Origin: Pontibacter sp. FD36
GTDB taxonomy: Bacteria; Bacteroidota; Bacteroidia; Cytophagales; Hymenobacteraceae
DNA length: 64,000 nt
Assembly (NCBI RefSeq): GCF_015686655.1
Contig: NZ_JADPMP010000011.1
Coordinates: 124,001-188,000, forward strand
Reading direction: 5' to 3'
Of the stretch, positions 18,022 through 27,355 are shown in pieces (position 1 is the first letter of the stretch; every line of letters starts with the position of its first letter). Made by a program: the position numbers and the translations under genes. Under the pieces are notes generated by a model. It saw only the letters and a program-made list of their open reading frames with translations. It had not been told where the DNA came from and searched no databases.

Positions 18022-20424
18022 TTACTTTTTCAGATTCTCTTCGAAGAGTTTGTAGATACGCTTGTATTCGTCAGTCCAGCTGGCTGGCTCCGTAAAGCCG
18101 TGGTCTTCTACCGGATACACAGCCAGTTCCCAATTGTCCTTGCCCAACTCGATCAGGCGCTGGGTCAGGCGTACCACGTCCTGGAAATGTACGTTGGTAT
18201 CCACCATGCCGTGGCAAATCAGGAGCGCACCCTTCAGGCCTTCCGCGTAGTAGATTGGCGAGCTTTTGGCATAAGCCAGGCTATCGAGCTGCGGTACGTT
18301 CAGAATGTTGGAGGTATAGCCGTGGTTGTAGTGAGCCCAGTCTGTAACTGAACGCAAGGCCGCACCAGCTGCAAATACATCCGGCTCCGTGAACATGGCC
18401 ATCAGCGTGATGAATCCGCCATAAGAACCTCCATAAATACCGATGCGCTTCGGATCTACGTTATACTTGTCTGCAAGCAGCTTGGCACCATCTACGTGGT
18501 CGCTCAGGTCTTTGCCACCCATAAACTGATAGATGCCGGTGCGTACGTCACGGCCGTAACCGGCGCTGCCGCGATAATCAATGTCCAGTACGGTATAGCC
18601 GTTGTCGGCCAGGAAGTTGTGGAACATGTACTCTCTGAAATAAGAGCTCCACCACTTGTGCGCATTCTGCAGATAGCCGGCGCCGTGTACAAAGATCACA
18701 GCTGGTCCATTGGCCACTGCCTTCTCCGGACGATACAAGCGGGCATACACGTCTTCTCCGTCACTCGCCTTAAAGCTGATTACTTCCGGTTCACGCCAAT
18801 TGTAAGACTTAAACTCATCAGTAAGCGATGATGTCACCTGACGTGGCTTCGCTCCTTTTTTGTTATCCTGCACATACAGCTCCCATGGCTTGTTGCTGTA
18901 AGAGTAGCGTATGGCCATTGTCTTCTCATCCGGTGACAGGGTCACCTCGTGTGCGCCTGTTCCAGAGGTCAGCTGGGTCATCTCCCCGCCATTAATCGGC
19001 ATTCTATAGAAATGCTTCTCGCCTGGGTGTACTTTGTTTGCCGTGAAATACCAGCTCTTCTTGTCTTTGGAGATTTGAGGACCAGACACTTCAAACTTAC
19101 CACTTGTGAGTGCTTTCTTGCTGCCATTGTTCAGGTTCACCGCATAGAGGTGTGAGTAACCGCTTTCTTCTGACTGGAACCACACATGCTCATTGTCTGG
19201 CATGAAACCGATATCACCGGTGCCGTAGCCTATACCTGGTCCATTGATCCAGGCTTCGTCGCGCTGCCGGTCGAGTGTGCTCAGTTTGCCAGTGGCAGGA
19301 TCTACTTTCAGTATCCAACGGTCTTTGTTGTCGGCTGCGCGCGCTACCATCACGGCATGCTTTCCATTGTCTGACCAGATAGGGCCGAACATAGTCACAG
19401 CGCGTGCTTCTGGTTTAGCAGTTTTGGTAGCTGGCTCTTTAGCGGTGCTTGCTTTTGTATCGCGATCGCGGATATAAGCAGGCTGATCATTTATACCTTC
19501 AATGCTGCCTACCTGCAGCGCATAGGTCGTGTCGCGGCTGATGTCATACACAAACGACTCAAAGGTTGCTTGCGCATCTCCTACTTTGGTGCGGGTGTTG
19601 ATATCCTCGGTATACCCTGATGAAGTCACGAAATCTGGCACGATAGCGACCTTGGCATTTTTAGGTCTTGTAGCTGTGCGGTAGCTGATGTAGCGCTCGT
19701 CCGGACTCAGCACGATGTTATCAACCGACTTATCACCGATGTAAATTTCTTTCGGGCGGGCCGGGCTATCGGCTTTCTGCTGCTTTTTGGCGGCTTCCTT
19801 GTCTGCTTCACGCTCGCGCACGATCTGTAGCAAAGCTAGCTGCTGCTCTTTCAGCCACTCACGCTGTGGATTCTTGCCCTCTTCTCCTGGCTTGCTGCCT
19901 TTTTTGAAGTCGGTCAGCTGCGCCAGCTGGCCATTGGAAATTGTCCACAGGTATAAGTTGCCATCTTTCACAAATGCTACCTTTTTCTCGTCGTGACTGA
20001 ACGATGGGCTATTTTCTCGCTCTACAGTATTGGTGATCTGCTGCGTTTTGCCACTTTTGACATCGAGCAAATAGATGTCACCGTTCTTCTCGTATACCTT
20101 CTGCGTTTTGGCTCTGTTATAGCGTGCATTCCAGGTTGCTGGCAGGGCACGGCGTTCCTGCGGGCTTACCTTCTGCAGGTTGCCGCCGTTTGCTGACACA
20201 CTGTAAAGTGAGTCTTTGCGGTTAGCATCAGGGTTCCAGCTGAAGTAGATCTTCTTGCCATCCTCTGACCAGAACACATTGCTGGGCGAGGTGCCGATCC
20301 AGGTTGGATCACGCATGATCTTCTCCACACTCAGCTTGCTGCTGTTTTCCTGCGCCTGCACAGCGGTACCACCAGCCAGTACAAGCCAGGACATCAGGAG
20401 GAGGGCTTTCTTCTTAAGAAGCAT
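18022..20424 (-). CDS. S9-family prolyl oligopeptidase / dipeptidyl peptidase, secreted
   Basis: An 800-residue serine peptidase that removes short peptides in the periplasm. It has a signal peptide (about 1-24, ending AVQAQ), an N-terminal beta-propeller built of WD40-like TolB repeats (for example NTVERENSPSFSHDEKKVAFVKDGNLYLW), and a C-terminal alpha/beta-hydrolase domain. The catalytic triad is readable as S667 in GGSYGG, D741 in HGMVDTNVH and H775 in EDHGFTEP. A charged insertion of about 25 residues (EEGKNPQREWLKEQQLALLQ) lies in the propeller. It sits between susC-susD pairs 1 and 2, next to an amidase, so it may process peptides for uptake; this is an inference from context. Confidence 0.93.
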   Translation of the reverse strand: MLLKKKALLLMSWLVLAGGTAVQAQENSSKLSVEKIMRDPTWIGTSPSNVFWSEDGKKIYFSWNPDANRKDSLYSVSANGGNLQKVSPQERRALPATWNARYNRAKTQKVYEKNGDIYLLDVKSGKTQQITNTVERENSPSFSHDEKKVAFVKDGNLYLWTISNGQLAQLTDFKKGSKPGEEGKNPQREWLKEQQLALLQIVREREADKEAAKKQQKADSPARPKEIYIGDKSVDNIVLSPDERYISYRTATRPKNAKVAIVPDFVTSSGYTEDINTRTKVGDAQATFESFVYDISRDTTYALQVGSIEGINDQPAYIRDRDTKASTAKEPATKTAKPEARAVTMFGPIWSDNGKHAVMVARAADNKDRWILKVDPATGKLSTLDRQRDEAWINGPGIGYGTGDIGFMPDNEHVWFQSEESGYSHLYAVNLNNGSKKALTSGKFEVSGPQISKDKKSWYFTANKVHPGEKHFYRMPINGGEMTQLTSGTGAHEVTLSPDEKTMAIRYSYSNKPWELYVQDNKKGAKPRQVTSSLTDEFKSYNWREPEVISFKASDGEDVYARLYRPEKAVANGPAVIFVHGAGYLQNAHKWWSSYFREYMFHNFLADNGYTVLDIDYRGSAGYGRDVRTGIYQFMGGKDLSDHVDGAKLLADKYNVDPKRIGIYGGSYGGFITLMAMFTEPDVFAAGAALRSVTDWAHYNHGYTSNILNVPQLDSLAYAKSSPIYYAEGLKGALLICHGMVDTNVHFQDVVRLTQRLIELGKDNWELAVYPVEDHGFTEPASWTDEYKRIYKLFEENLKK

Positions 20425-20462
20425 AATAGATATTGTGTTTTAGATTAGGTTGTAGTTAAAGA

Positions 20463-20495
20463 TAAAATTAAGCTTTAAAACTCAAACTTGCCAAA
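20463..20495 (-). promoter_or_regulatory. Candidate promoter of the S9 peptidase gene
   Basis: Read on the minus strand: TTTG (20492-20495), 21 bases, then TAATTTTA (20463-20470), one mismatch from the phylum consensus TAnnTTTG. It lies 39 bases before the start codon. Confidence 0.55.
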
Positions 20496-20531
20496 CAGAG
20501 CATCCTCTTCTTAACGGAGAGGAGTTATACC

Positions 20532-22217
20532 TTACTTACTGCTGCTAAGCGCCATTGGCGGATGTTGCTCGTCAAAGTTTGTCAGGTCCTGGTATAGCTT
20601 AGCCAGAGCCAGCACCTTGGCTTCGCCATACAGCTTTCCCATAAAGGTGATCGTGGTAGGCATCCCGTTCTTCTGGAAACCATTGGGCAGCACCACACAT
20701 GGATGACCGCTCAGGTTTGTCATCACCAGGTTACTGCCTGCATAAGATGGACTCAGGTACACATCTATACCTTTCAGTTTCTCGTGCATCTGCTGTATGA
20801 TGAGTGAGCGTACTCGCTGGGCCTGCAGATACTCCACGGCGGTAACAAAGCGTCCAGCCCTGAAGATATTTGGCCAAGCGTTCTTATGCTGCTGCACCAT
20901 CATACTGTCACGGCCGCTTCGCGTCAGTTCATCGAAAGCGGCTGCTCCTTCCACCGAGATCGTCATGGTCAGGTCACGCGCTGGCAGATTTGGCAGTTCA
21001 ATTGGCACGAGCTCTATACCTTCTTTTCGGAGTGCCTCCAGTGTGGCTTTATCATTCTCCTTGAAAGGATAGTCCCGTTCGAAGTCTTTCTGCAGATAGC
21101 CTACCCGCAGCTTACGCACATCAATGTTCTTATTGTAGTTGAAAGGAGCGTCCACAATGGTCAGGTCTTTTCCGTCCGGGCCATGAATGGCATTGAACAC
21201 AATGGCGCAGTCTTCAGCGGAGCGGGCGATTGGTCCAATCTTATCCATAGACCAGCTCAGCGCCATGGCTCCATGTCGGCTCACACGGCCAAAGGTAGGA
21301 CGCAGTCCTGTGGTACCGCAGGCAGTGGAAGGTGACACGATGGAGCCAAGGGTCTCTGTTCCGATCGCAAAAGGCAGTAAACCCGCGGCCACTGCTGCAG
21401 CTGATCCGGCTGAGGAGCCGCTTGAACCTTTGTTTAAATCCCAGGGTGACCGTGTTTTACCTCCATACCATACATCACCCATTGCCAGTTCGCCTAATGT
21501 CAGTTTAGCTACCAACACAGCTCCAGCATGCTCGAGCCGCTCCACAACAGTAGCGTCCAGGTCAATCTGCTGGTCTTTGTAAGGAACAGAGCCCCATGTG
21601 GTCTTGTACCTCTTTGTAGCCAGCAGGTCTTTCACACCATAAGGTATACCGTGGAGCATGCCTCTGTACTTTCCGGCCTTTATCTCCTGGTCTGCGCGTC
21701 TGGCTTGCTCCAGTGCCAGCTCCTCTGTCAGGCTGGTCACACATTGCAAGGTAGGCCCGTGCTGCTTCAACCGATCCAGGTAGAATCTGGTGAGTTCCTC
21801 TGAGCTGATCTGCCGTGTACGTACCAATTCAGCCAGTTGCGGTACCGAGTAAAAAGCGAGGTCCTCTCTGTTTGCTGGCAGTTTTATACCTTTCCGGCGC
21901 TCTACTTCAAACTTCTCCCGCTTCTGCTCAAATTCAAACCCCACAGGTATAGGATTAAATTGTAAAGCAGGCGCTACATCGTTTGACAAGGGTTGTTCTC
22001 TGATGCGCTGGTAGCTGCTCCTGAACTCAGCGACGTTTGCTGTAGCGGAATCCAGTTGCGCATCCGTAAACTTCAGCCCAATCATTTGCTGTGCATTCCG
22101 AAGCACATCCACGGTGATCTTATCATCAGCCAGTTTTGAGATAAAGGCACCTGACAGGAAGCAGACTCCATATAAGCATAACTTGTAATGAAATGTTTTA
22201 TAAGCCATATTATGCAT
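20532..22217 (-). CDS. Amidase (amidase-signature family), exported
   Basis: A 561-residue amidase-signature enzyme that hydrolyses a C-N amide bond. The Ser-cisSer-Lys machinery is present: K196 in GIPYGVKDLLAT, the glycine/serine signature GSSGSSAGSAAAVAAG (about 264-279) and the nucleophile S292 in TETLGSIVSPS. A hydrophobic N-terminus (about 12-28) suggests export or membrane anchoring, unlike the cytoplasmic GatA of transamidosomes, and there is no gatB/gatC nearby. An N-terminal extension of about 100 residues precedes the domain. The Met at codon 4 (MAYKTFH) is an equally good start. It follows susD2 on the same strand after a very long hairpin. Confidence 0.88.
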   Translation of the reverse strand: MHNMAYKTFHYKLCLYGVCFLSGAFISKLADDKITVDVLRNAQQMIGLKFTDAQLDSATANVAEFRSSYQRIREQPLSNDVAPALQFNPIPVGFEFEQKREKFEVERRKGIKLPANREDLAFYSVPQLAELVRTRQISSEELTRFYLDRLKQHGPTLQCVTSLTEELALEQARRADQEIKAGKYRGMLHGIPYGVKDLLATKRYKTTWGSVPYKDQQIDLDATVVERLEHAGAVLVAKLTLGELAMGDVWYGGKTRSPWDLNKGSSGSSAGSAAAVAAGLLPFAIGTETLGSIVSPSTACGTTGLRPTFGRVSRHGAMALSWSMDKIGPIARSAEDCAIVFNAIHGPDGKDLTIVDAPFNYNKNIDVRKLRVGYLQKDFERDYPFKENDKATLEALRKEGIELVPIELPNLPARDLTMTISVEGAAAFDELTRSGRDSMMVQQHKNAWPNIFRAGRFVTAVEYLQAQRVRSLIIQQMHEKLKGIDVYLSPSYAGSNLVMTNLSGHPCVVLPNGFQKNGMPTTITFMGKLYGEAKVLALAKLYQDLTNFDEQHPPMALSSSK

Positions 22218-22276
22218 CGTATTTTGATTAGTTTAAAAGTTATTAAAGCAGTTGAGATTTTTCTTAGTACTGATAT

Positions 22277-22356
22277 ACTAATATTTTTTACTATTTCAAC
22301 AAAAAAGGCCGTCTTTTCAGACGGCCTTTTTTGTTGAAATAGTAAAAAATATTAGT
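22277..22356 (-). terminator. Very long perfect terminator hairpin overlapping the susD2 stop codon
   Basis: Bases 22277-22314 are the exact reverse complement of 22319-22356 (38 bp, loop TTTC), with core AAAAAAGGCCGTCT / AGACGGCCTTTTTT. The susD2 TAA at 22352-22354 lies in the stem. Because the arms carry both A-runs and T-runs it can terminate in either direction. Confidence 0.9.
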
Positions 22357-23797
22357 AACCAGGATTCGGTACTAATGATGGATTAATGTCTAGCTCTCTT
22401 TGAGGAATTGGAAGAATTGTTAAATCTCCACCAAATACAGCTTTGCTGGCGCCTTCCCCATTTGTTTTAAGAGGTTTTTTATATCTAAGTAGGTCCATTC
22501 GGCGTAGGCCTTCGAATGCTAACTCCTTACGTCTTTCATCAAGTATCGCCTCAACCAAGCCATTCAAATTAGAAAATGATTCAACTGTATAAGGCGCTAA
22601 TCCAGCTCTAACTCTTAATCTGTTAAGTAGTTGTATTGATTCAGATGCACCTGACACCGTTGTTGCCTGCTTCGCTATTGCCTCAGCTAAAGTAAGAACT
22701 ACCTCTGTAGTACGAATAATAGGAGCGTTATCTGCATTATTTACTGCATCAGGGTATTTAGTAGTGAATGTGTAGGTACCACCATCAGCACCTACTCCTA
22801 CGGAGCTTAGCGATGAAAGACGTTTATCACCAGTTTCGTATGATGCTAAAAATTCCGGCGAAAAAGCAGCATCACCTCTGCCACCGTTTGCAGCAGGTCG
22901 GTAATATGATGCGAGTCCACCACTTCCTGTACGACCGTTGTCAATAGCAGAGTTCTGAATTGTAAACACATCCTCAGAAGTATTCGCATTATAGAAAGAG
23001 TAGTCTGTAGCCAAGTTGTAAGAACCGTTATTTAAGACAGTTCTTGCATTTTGCTCTGCTTGGGACCAGTTCTCTCTATATAAATATAGTCTGGATAGCA
23101 GGGCTTGAGCAGCTCCAACTGTTGCTCTGCCGCGTGCCTCCGAAGGATCACCAAAATCAGCAGCATTTTTAAGGGCTGGAATGGCCTCCTGCAGATCTTT
23201 CTCGATCTGAGCATGAACTTGGTTTAGGGTAGCTCTTTCAGGATAAGTAATTTCACCTGAGAAAGCATCTAACACTAATGGTACTGACAGATTATCCCCT
23301 CCACTGAACTGGTAGGGCTGAGAAAAGAAATTGGACATCTGAAAATAAAGCAACGCTCTTATAAACTTCGCTTCAGCAACTACTTGAGCTTTTTCAGCAT
23401 CTGTGAAACCTTGGTCCACAACAGTTGGCACCTTCGCAATAACATTATTAGCTCTTGTAATCGCTCTGTAGTGAACTTGCCATAGTGCTTGTATACTGGA
23501 ATTTGCACCTACAATGTTAAAGTTTTGGATTTCTTGTAAAGTAGGGAAAGATCCAATAAACTGAACGTTATCTGCGTGGAAGTCTCCAATGATATGAGAC
23601 AATCCTCCAAAGATTTCGTAGTTCTGAGTTGTACTATATACACCAAACAAAGAACTCATGGCGGCAGCCTCGTTCTTGAAAGCAGATTCCTCTGTTAAGT
23701 CCTGCTCAGGCCTTAATTCATTAAGTTTATCCTCGCAAGCGAAAAGCCCTAATGCCAAGGAAAACCCTAATGCTTTTAATATATGTTTCTTATTCAT
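22352..23797 (-). CDS. RagB/SusD-family nutrient-binding outer membrane lipoprotein (pair 2)
   Basis: A 481-residue SusD-like lipoprotein. The signal ends in lipobox LFAC with the cysteine at residue 21, followed by EDKLNELRPEQDLTEESAFKN. The SusD helical core (RANNVIAKVPTV, KAQVVAEAKFIRALLYFQMSNFF) and the C-terminal block AILDERRKELAFEGLRRMDLLRYKK are clear. It starts 22 bases after susC2. Codon use is AT-richer than most genes in the window. The end of the coding region is buried in a 38-bp hairpin. Confidence 0.93.
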   Translation of the reverse strand: MNKKHILKALGFSLALGLFACEDKLNELRPEQDLTEESAFKNEAAAMSSLFGVYSTTQNYEIFGGLSHIIGDFHADNVQFIGSFPTLQEIQNFNIVGANSSIQALWQVHYRAITRANNVIAKVPTVVDQGFTDAEKAQVVAEAKFIRALLYFQMSNFFSQPYQFSGGDNLSVPLVLDAFSGEITYPERATLNQVHAQIEKDLQEAIPALKNAADFGDPSEARGRATVGAAQALLSRLYLYRENWSQAEQNARTVLNNGSYNLATDYSFYNANTSEDVFTIQNSAIDNGRTGSGGLASYYRPAANGGRGDAAFSPEFLASYETGDKRLSSLSSVGVGADGGTYTFTTKYPDAVNNADNAPIIRTTEVVLTLAEAIAKQATTVSGASESIQLLNRLRVRAGLAPYTVESFSNLNGLVEAILDERRKELAFEGLRRMDLLRYKKPLKTNGEGASKAVFGGDLTILPIPQRELDINPSLVPNPGY

Positions 23798-23819
23798 TTC
23801 TATTAGAATTTAAGCGTTA

Positions 23820-26804
23820 TTAGAATGTTAGGTTAACACCGCCTGTGATTGATCGTGGCTGTGGTAGAGCAAAGAAAGATTCACCTGCCACTAGGTTAGA
23901 GCCTCCGTTAGCTGAAACTTCTGGGTCTGGACCTCTGAAATCTTTTGATGTTAAAGTCCAAATATTTTGTGCCATAACATAAATGCGAGCTGAAGAAAGC
24001 ACTTTGCTTTTGCTCACAATATTCTCCGGAAGAGTATAACCAAGGGTTACATTTTTCAATCTCAAGTATGAGCCATCCTGCAGATGAAGTGTAGACAACT
24101 GCGCGAAGTTTGGAAGAGTTGGGCTATTAAGCGCTGGAGCAAATGCATTTCTATTTTCAGGAGTCCAGTAGTTTAGGAGGTCGGTACTCTTATTATATGC
24201 ACTTGTCATGTTTTCAGTAAAGCGTAGACCATCAATTAGGACTTTATTTCCATAAGAGAAATTAAAGAATGTATTAAGATCAAATGACTTGTATCTGAAT
24301 CTGTTAGTGAAACCGCCTGTAAAGTCTGGTATTGCGCTACCTACGACAACGCGATTTGCGCTTGAGTAAGTTGTTGTCACATTACCATCTTTATCCAGCC
24401 ATTCAGCATTGCCAGTTTCGGGGTTGATACCAACATATCTAACTAGATAGAATGTATTCAGACTCTCTCCCTCAATAGCACGCTGTGCAGAACTTCCTGA
24501 AATAAAGTTTCTTCCTTCTGGATCTTTGTTATCAGGTAATGAAAGCATTTCATTCTTTAAGAAGCCCATGTTTAATGAAGTTGTCCACTCAAAATCTGCA
24601 GTTTTGATATTTCTGCTTGTCAGCATCAAGTCAAGTCCACGATTTCTCATCTCACCTACGTTTCTAGTAGCACTGGCAAAACCTGTTGTATAAGGATAAG
24701 GTTGGCTAGCTAGCAGGCTTATCGTATTTTTTTCGTAAATACTTGCCTCAATATCAAAACGGTCAAACACAGTTGCGTTCAAAGTAACGTCTAGCTGAGC
24801 AGTTTCTTCCCATCTTAAATCTGGGTTAGGAACAGTAGTTGGAATCAAACCAGATTTACCGTTGTAATCGGCTCCACTACCGCCGGCGAACAGCCCTAGG
24901 TACGCGAAGTTACCAATCCTATCGTTACCTGAAGTACCATAGCTAGCCTTTAGCTTTAGGAAATTTAGGAAGCTTACATTTTGCAGGAAGCTTTCTTCTG
25001 ATAAGATCCAACCAGCAGCTACGGCGTAGAATGTACCATATTTATTGTTTGCGCCAAATCTAGAGGAACCATCTCTACGCAAAGTACCCTCTAATAGGTA
25101 TCTGCTGTTATAATCGTAACTCACACGACCAAAATATGACTCAAGTGCCCACTCAGAACCTGTAGCACTTGTTGTAAGAGGTGTACTTGCTGAACCCACG
25201 TTTGGTAAATCATCACTCGCAAAACCAGAACCTTCTACCAGCATGTTATCCATGCGCGAAGTTTCAAAGCTATGTCCTGCTAATACACCAATCGTATGTC
25301 CGTTAAAAAACTTATTGTAGTTTAACGTGTTAGTAGTTAACCACTTATTATCAGCAATGTTTGACCTGTAACCATAACCACCTGGACTAAGGATATCTGG
25401 ATCACGGTATTTAGAATCTGACTCAACAAAGTCTATACCCCAGTCTGATCTAAATTTGAAATCTTTCAGGAATGTTACTTCAGCAAAGACGTTACCAGTG
25501 CTCCTTACTAAATTGTAATCATTTCTAGTAAGTGCATCTTGTGCTATTGAATTCACAATAAATCCTGTGTTTTGGAAATTTCCGTCAGGACCGTATGGCG
25601 TAACCCAAGGGCTTTGCAGATAAGCACCAGTTAATGGAGCAGCAGTACTGTTTTCAACGCCCACACGTCGCATGTCAGAGTTTGACATACTATAATTCAC
25701 ACCTACCTTAACATTTTCAGATACATTGTGCGCCAGATTAAATCGCCCGGAAAGTTTTTTCAACTCGTTACCAATAGTAAAACCTGTTTCATCAGAATAG
25801 AGGCCACCAATGAAGAAAGTAGTTTTATCATTCCCTCCTCTAGCAGAAAGGCTATAAGAGTTTATGCTACCCTTCTGAGTTACTCCGTCTACCCAATCAT
25901 ACGAATCTACTCCGTTACCAAAGCTAGGTACCGCAGTTCCTCTTGCTTTTGCAACATCTGTTCTGAATGTTCTATACTCCTCAGCGGACATATACTTAAG
26001 CTGGTTTGTTGCTTCAGATACACCTGTAAAATAGTCGAAGTTAACCTGTGTTTTTTGTCCTTTTGAACCAGATTTGGTAGTGATCAACACTACACCATTA
26101 GCACCTCTTGAGCCGTAAATAGCAACAGCTGCTGCATCTTTCAATACACTCATAGATTCGATATCATTAGGGTTGATATTGATTAGAGGATTAAGAGCAG
26201 CGCTACCACCTTGGTCAGATGCAGTATAACTTCCATCATTTAAAGGAACTCCATCAACCACATAAAGTGGCTGACCGCCAGCAGTAATTGAGGAAGTACC
26301 TCTAACTCGTACATTTGCTGCTGCTCCCAATACACCTGAAGAGTTGGTCATTTGAACACCCGCAGCCTGTCCCTGTAGCAATTGTTGTGGGCTGGTCAAT
26401 GGGGTATCTTTAAAGGACAATGCATCTACAGTAGCAACCGATTGAGTACTAACTCTTTGGTTTTGAGTACCATAACCAACGACCACTACTTCAGACAATT
26501 GTTTATTATCCAGTTCAAGTGAAACATTCACGTTATTATTATTTCCGACAGCTACTTCTCTTGTGAGATAGCCAATATAACGGAAAACAAGCGTGTTGCC
26601 ATCTCCTGCCACGTTAACACTAAATGAACCGTCTGCATTAGTTGCTGTACCAGTAGTGGTACCCTTAACAACTACAGATACCCCAGGAAGAGGTACTCCG
26701 TCCCCTGCCCCTGTAACTTTACCTGTTATTGTCCGACTCTGTGCCGCTACTTGGCCCAAAAGCGCAAACAAAAACAAGAAGTTAAGTAGTAATACTTTCT
26801 TCAT
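23820..26804 (-). CDS. SusC/RagA-family TonB-linked outer membrane receptor (pair 2)
   Basis: A 994-residue TonB-dependent barrel that imports the ligand delivered by its SusD partner. In order: signal peptide (about 1-21, GQVAAQ), carboxypeptidase-D-like domain (about 22-105, ITGKVTGAGDGVPLPGVSVVVKGTTTGT), the LSEVVVVGYGTQNQR linker typical of SusC, a plug domain (PLYVVDGVPLND, GSRGANGVVLITTKSG) and a beta barrel ending in the aromatic terminal strand SITGGVNLTF. The first ~110 residues and the promoter are nearly identical to those of susC3 at 28835, while the barrels differ. It is AT-rich compared with the flanking genes. Confidence 0.95.
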   Translation of the reverse strand: MKKVLLLNFLFLFALLGQVAAQSRTITGKVTGAGDGVPLPGVSVVVKGTTTGTATNADGSFSVNVAGDGNTLVFRYIGYLTREVAVGNNNNVNVSLELDNKQLSEVVVVGYGTQNQRVSTQSVATVDALSFKDTPLTSPQQLLQGQAAGVQMTNSSGVLGAAANVRVRGTSSITAGGQPLYVVDGVPLNDGSYTASDQGGSAALNPLININPNDIESMSVLKDAAAVAIYGSRGANGVVLITTKSGSKGQKTQVNFDYFTGVSEATNQLKYMSAEEYRTFRTDVAKARGTAVPSFGNGVDSYDWVDGVTQKGSINSYSLSARGGNDKTTFFIGGLYSDETGFTIGNELKKLSGRFNLAHNVSENVKVGVNYSMSNSDMRRVGVENSTAAPLTGAYLQSPWVTPYGPDGNFQNTGFIVNSIAQDALTRNDYNLVRSTGNVFAEVTFLKDFKFRSDWGIDFVESDSKYRDPDILSPGGYGYRSNIADNKWLTTNTLNYNKFFNGHTIGVLAGHSFETSRMDNMLVEGSGFASDDLPNVGSASTPLTTSATGSEWALESYFGRVSYDYNSRYLLEGTLRRDGSSRFGANNKYGTFYAVAAGWILSEESFLQNVSFLNFLKLKASYGTSGNDRIGNFAYLGLFAGGSGADYNGKSGLIPTTVPNPDLRWEETAQLDVTLNATVFDRFDIEASIYEKNTISLLASQPYPYTTGFASATRNVGEMRNRGLDLMLTSRNIKTADFEWTTSLNMGFLKNEMLSLPDNKDPEGRNFISGSSAQRAIEGESLNTFYLVRYVGINPETGNAEWLDKDGNVTTTYSSANRVVVGSAIPDFTGGFTNRFRYKSFDLNTFFNFSYGNKVLIDGLRFTENMTSAYNKSTDLLNYWTPENRNAFAPALNSPTLPNFAQLSTLHLQDGSYLRLKNVTLGYTLPENIVSKSKVLSSARIYVMAQNIWTLTSKDFRGPDPEVSANGGSNLVAGESFFALPQPRSITGGVNLTF

Positions 26805-26832
26805 AAACTACACTTGTTTTGTTAGGTTGTTG
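26701..26832. repeat. Copy A of a 132-base direct repeat at the susC2/susC3 5' ends
   Basis: Hand alignment with 31947-32078 shows five differences over 132 bases and no gaps. The repeat covers the susC2 signal-peptide codons, the start codon and the leader upstream of it. Confidence 0.85.
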
Positions 26833-27355
26833 AAAAATAGATTAGATAATAGAATAGTTTTATTTTCAAATATAAGTAAAATTTTCATCTTAAAAGCTTA
26901 TAATTTGACAAATTTGTATTCCCTAATTAGTGGATTCTATAATATTCATCTTCTGTTAAAAGGATGTATGTATTTATTTATTACAACCCTATAAATTCTT
27001 TCTTTTACTTCCTGATTCACTTGATTATTTCATCACTCTAATGCATGAATTTACTTGTATCAATTTCAAGTTTTAAGTATGACATAATGATAAATCTATA
27101 AAATGGGAATGTTTTAGCTAAAACTGAATTTATTCTAATTTGGAAAACTCTCTTTAAATTTTTTTGCAAGGGTTGACATATGACCTTATGTTAATTATTG
27201 AATAGAACTAAAAAAATAGAAAAGAATAAGAAGTTATCACTAGCTATAAACAATAAAAGCGGTACAGAGTAGCTCTATACCGCTTTTATTGTTCTTTCTA
27301 CTTTTTTTGATTTTTAAATCATTGAAAGCAGTTTTAGCCTCTATTTAATTTATAA
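26805..27355. other. AT-rich intergenic region between susD3 and susC2
   Basis: The 551 bases hold no gene. A TATATTTG box (26867-26874, minus strand), matching TAnnTTTG, is the likely -7 element for susC2, 63 bases upstream of its start. The terminator of susD3 lies at 27249-27293. The rest is strongly AT-rich and shows no further structure. Confidence 0.6.
27249..27293 (-). terminator. Intrinsic terminator of susD3
   Basis: AACAATAAAAGCGGTA pairs exactly with TACCGCTTTTATTGTT, with an inner AGAG/CTCT pairing, downstream of the minus-strand susD3. The stem has T-rich and A-rich ends on both sides. Confidence 0.85.
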
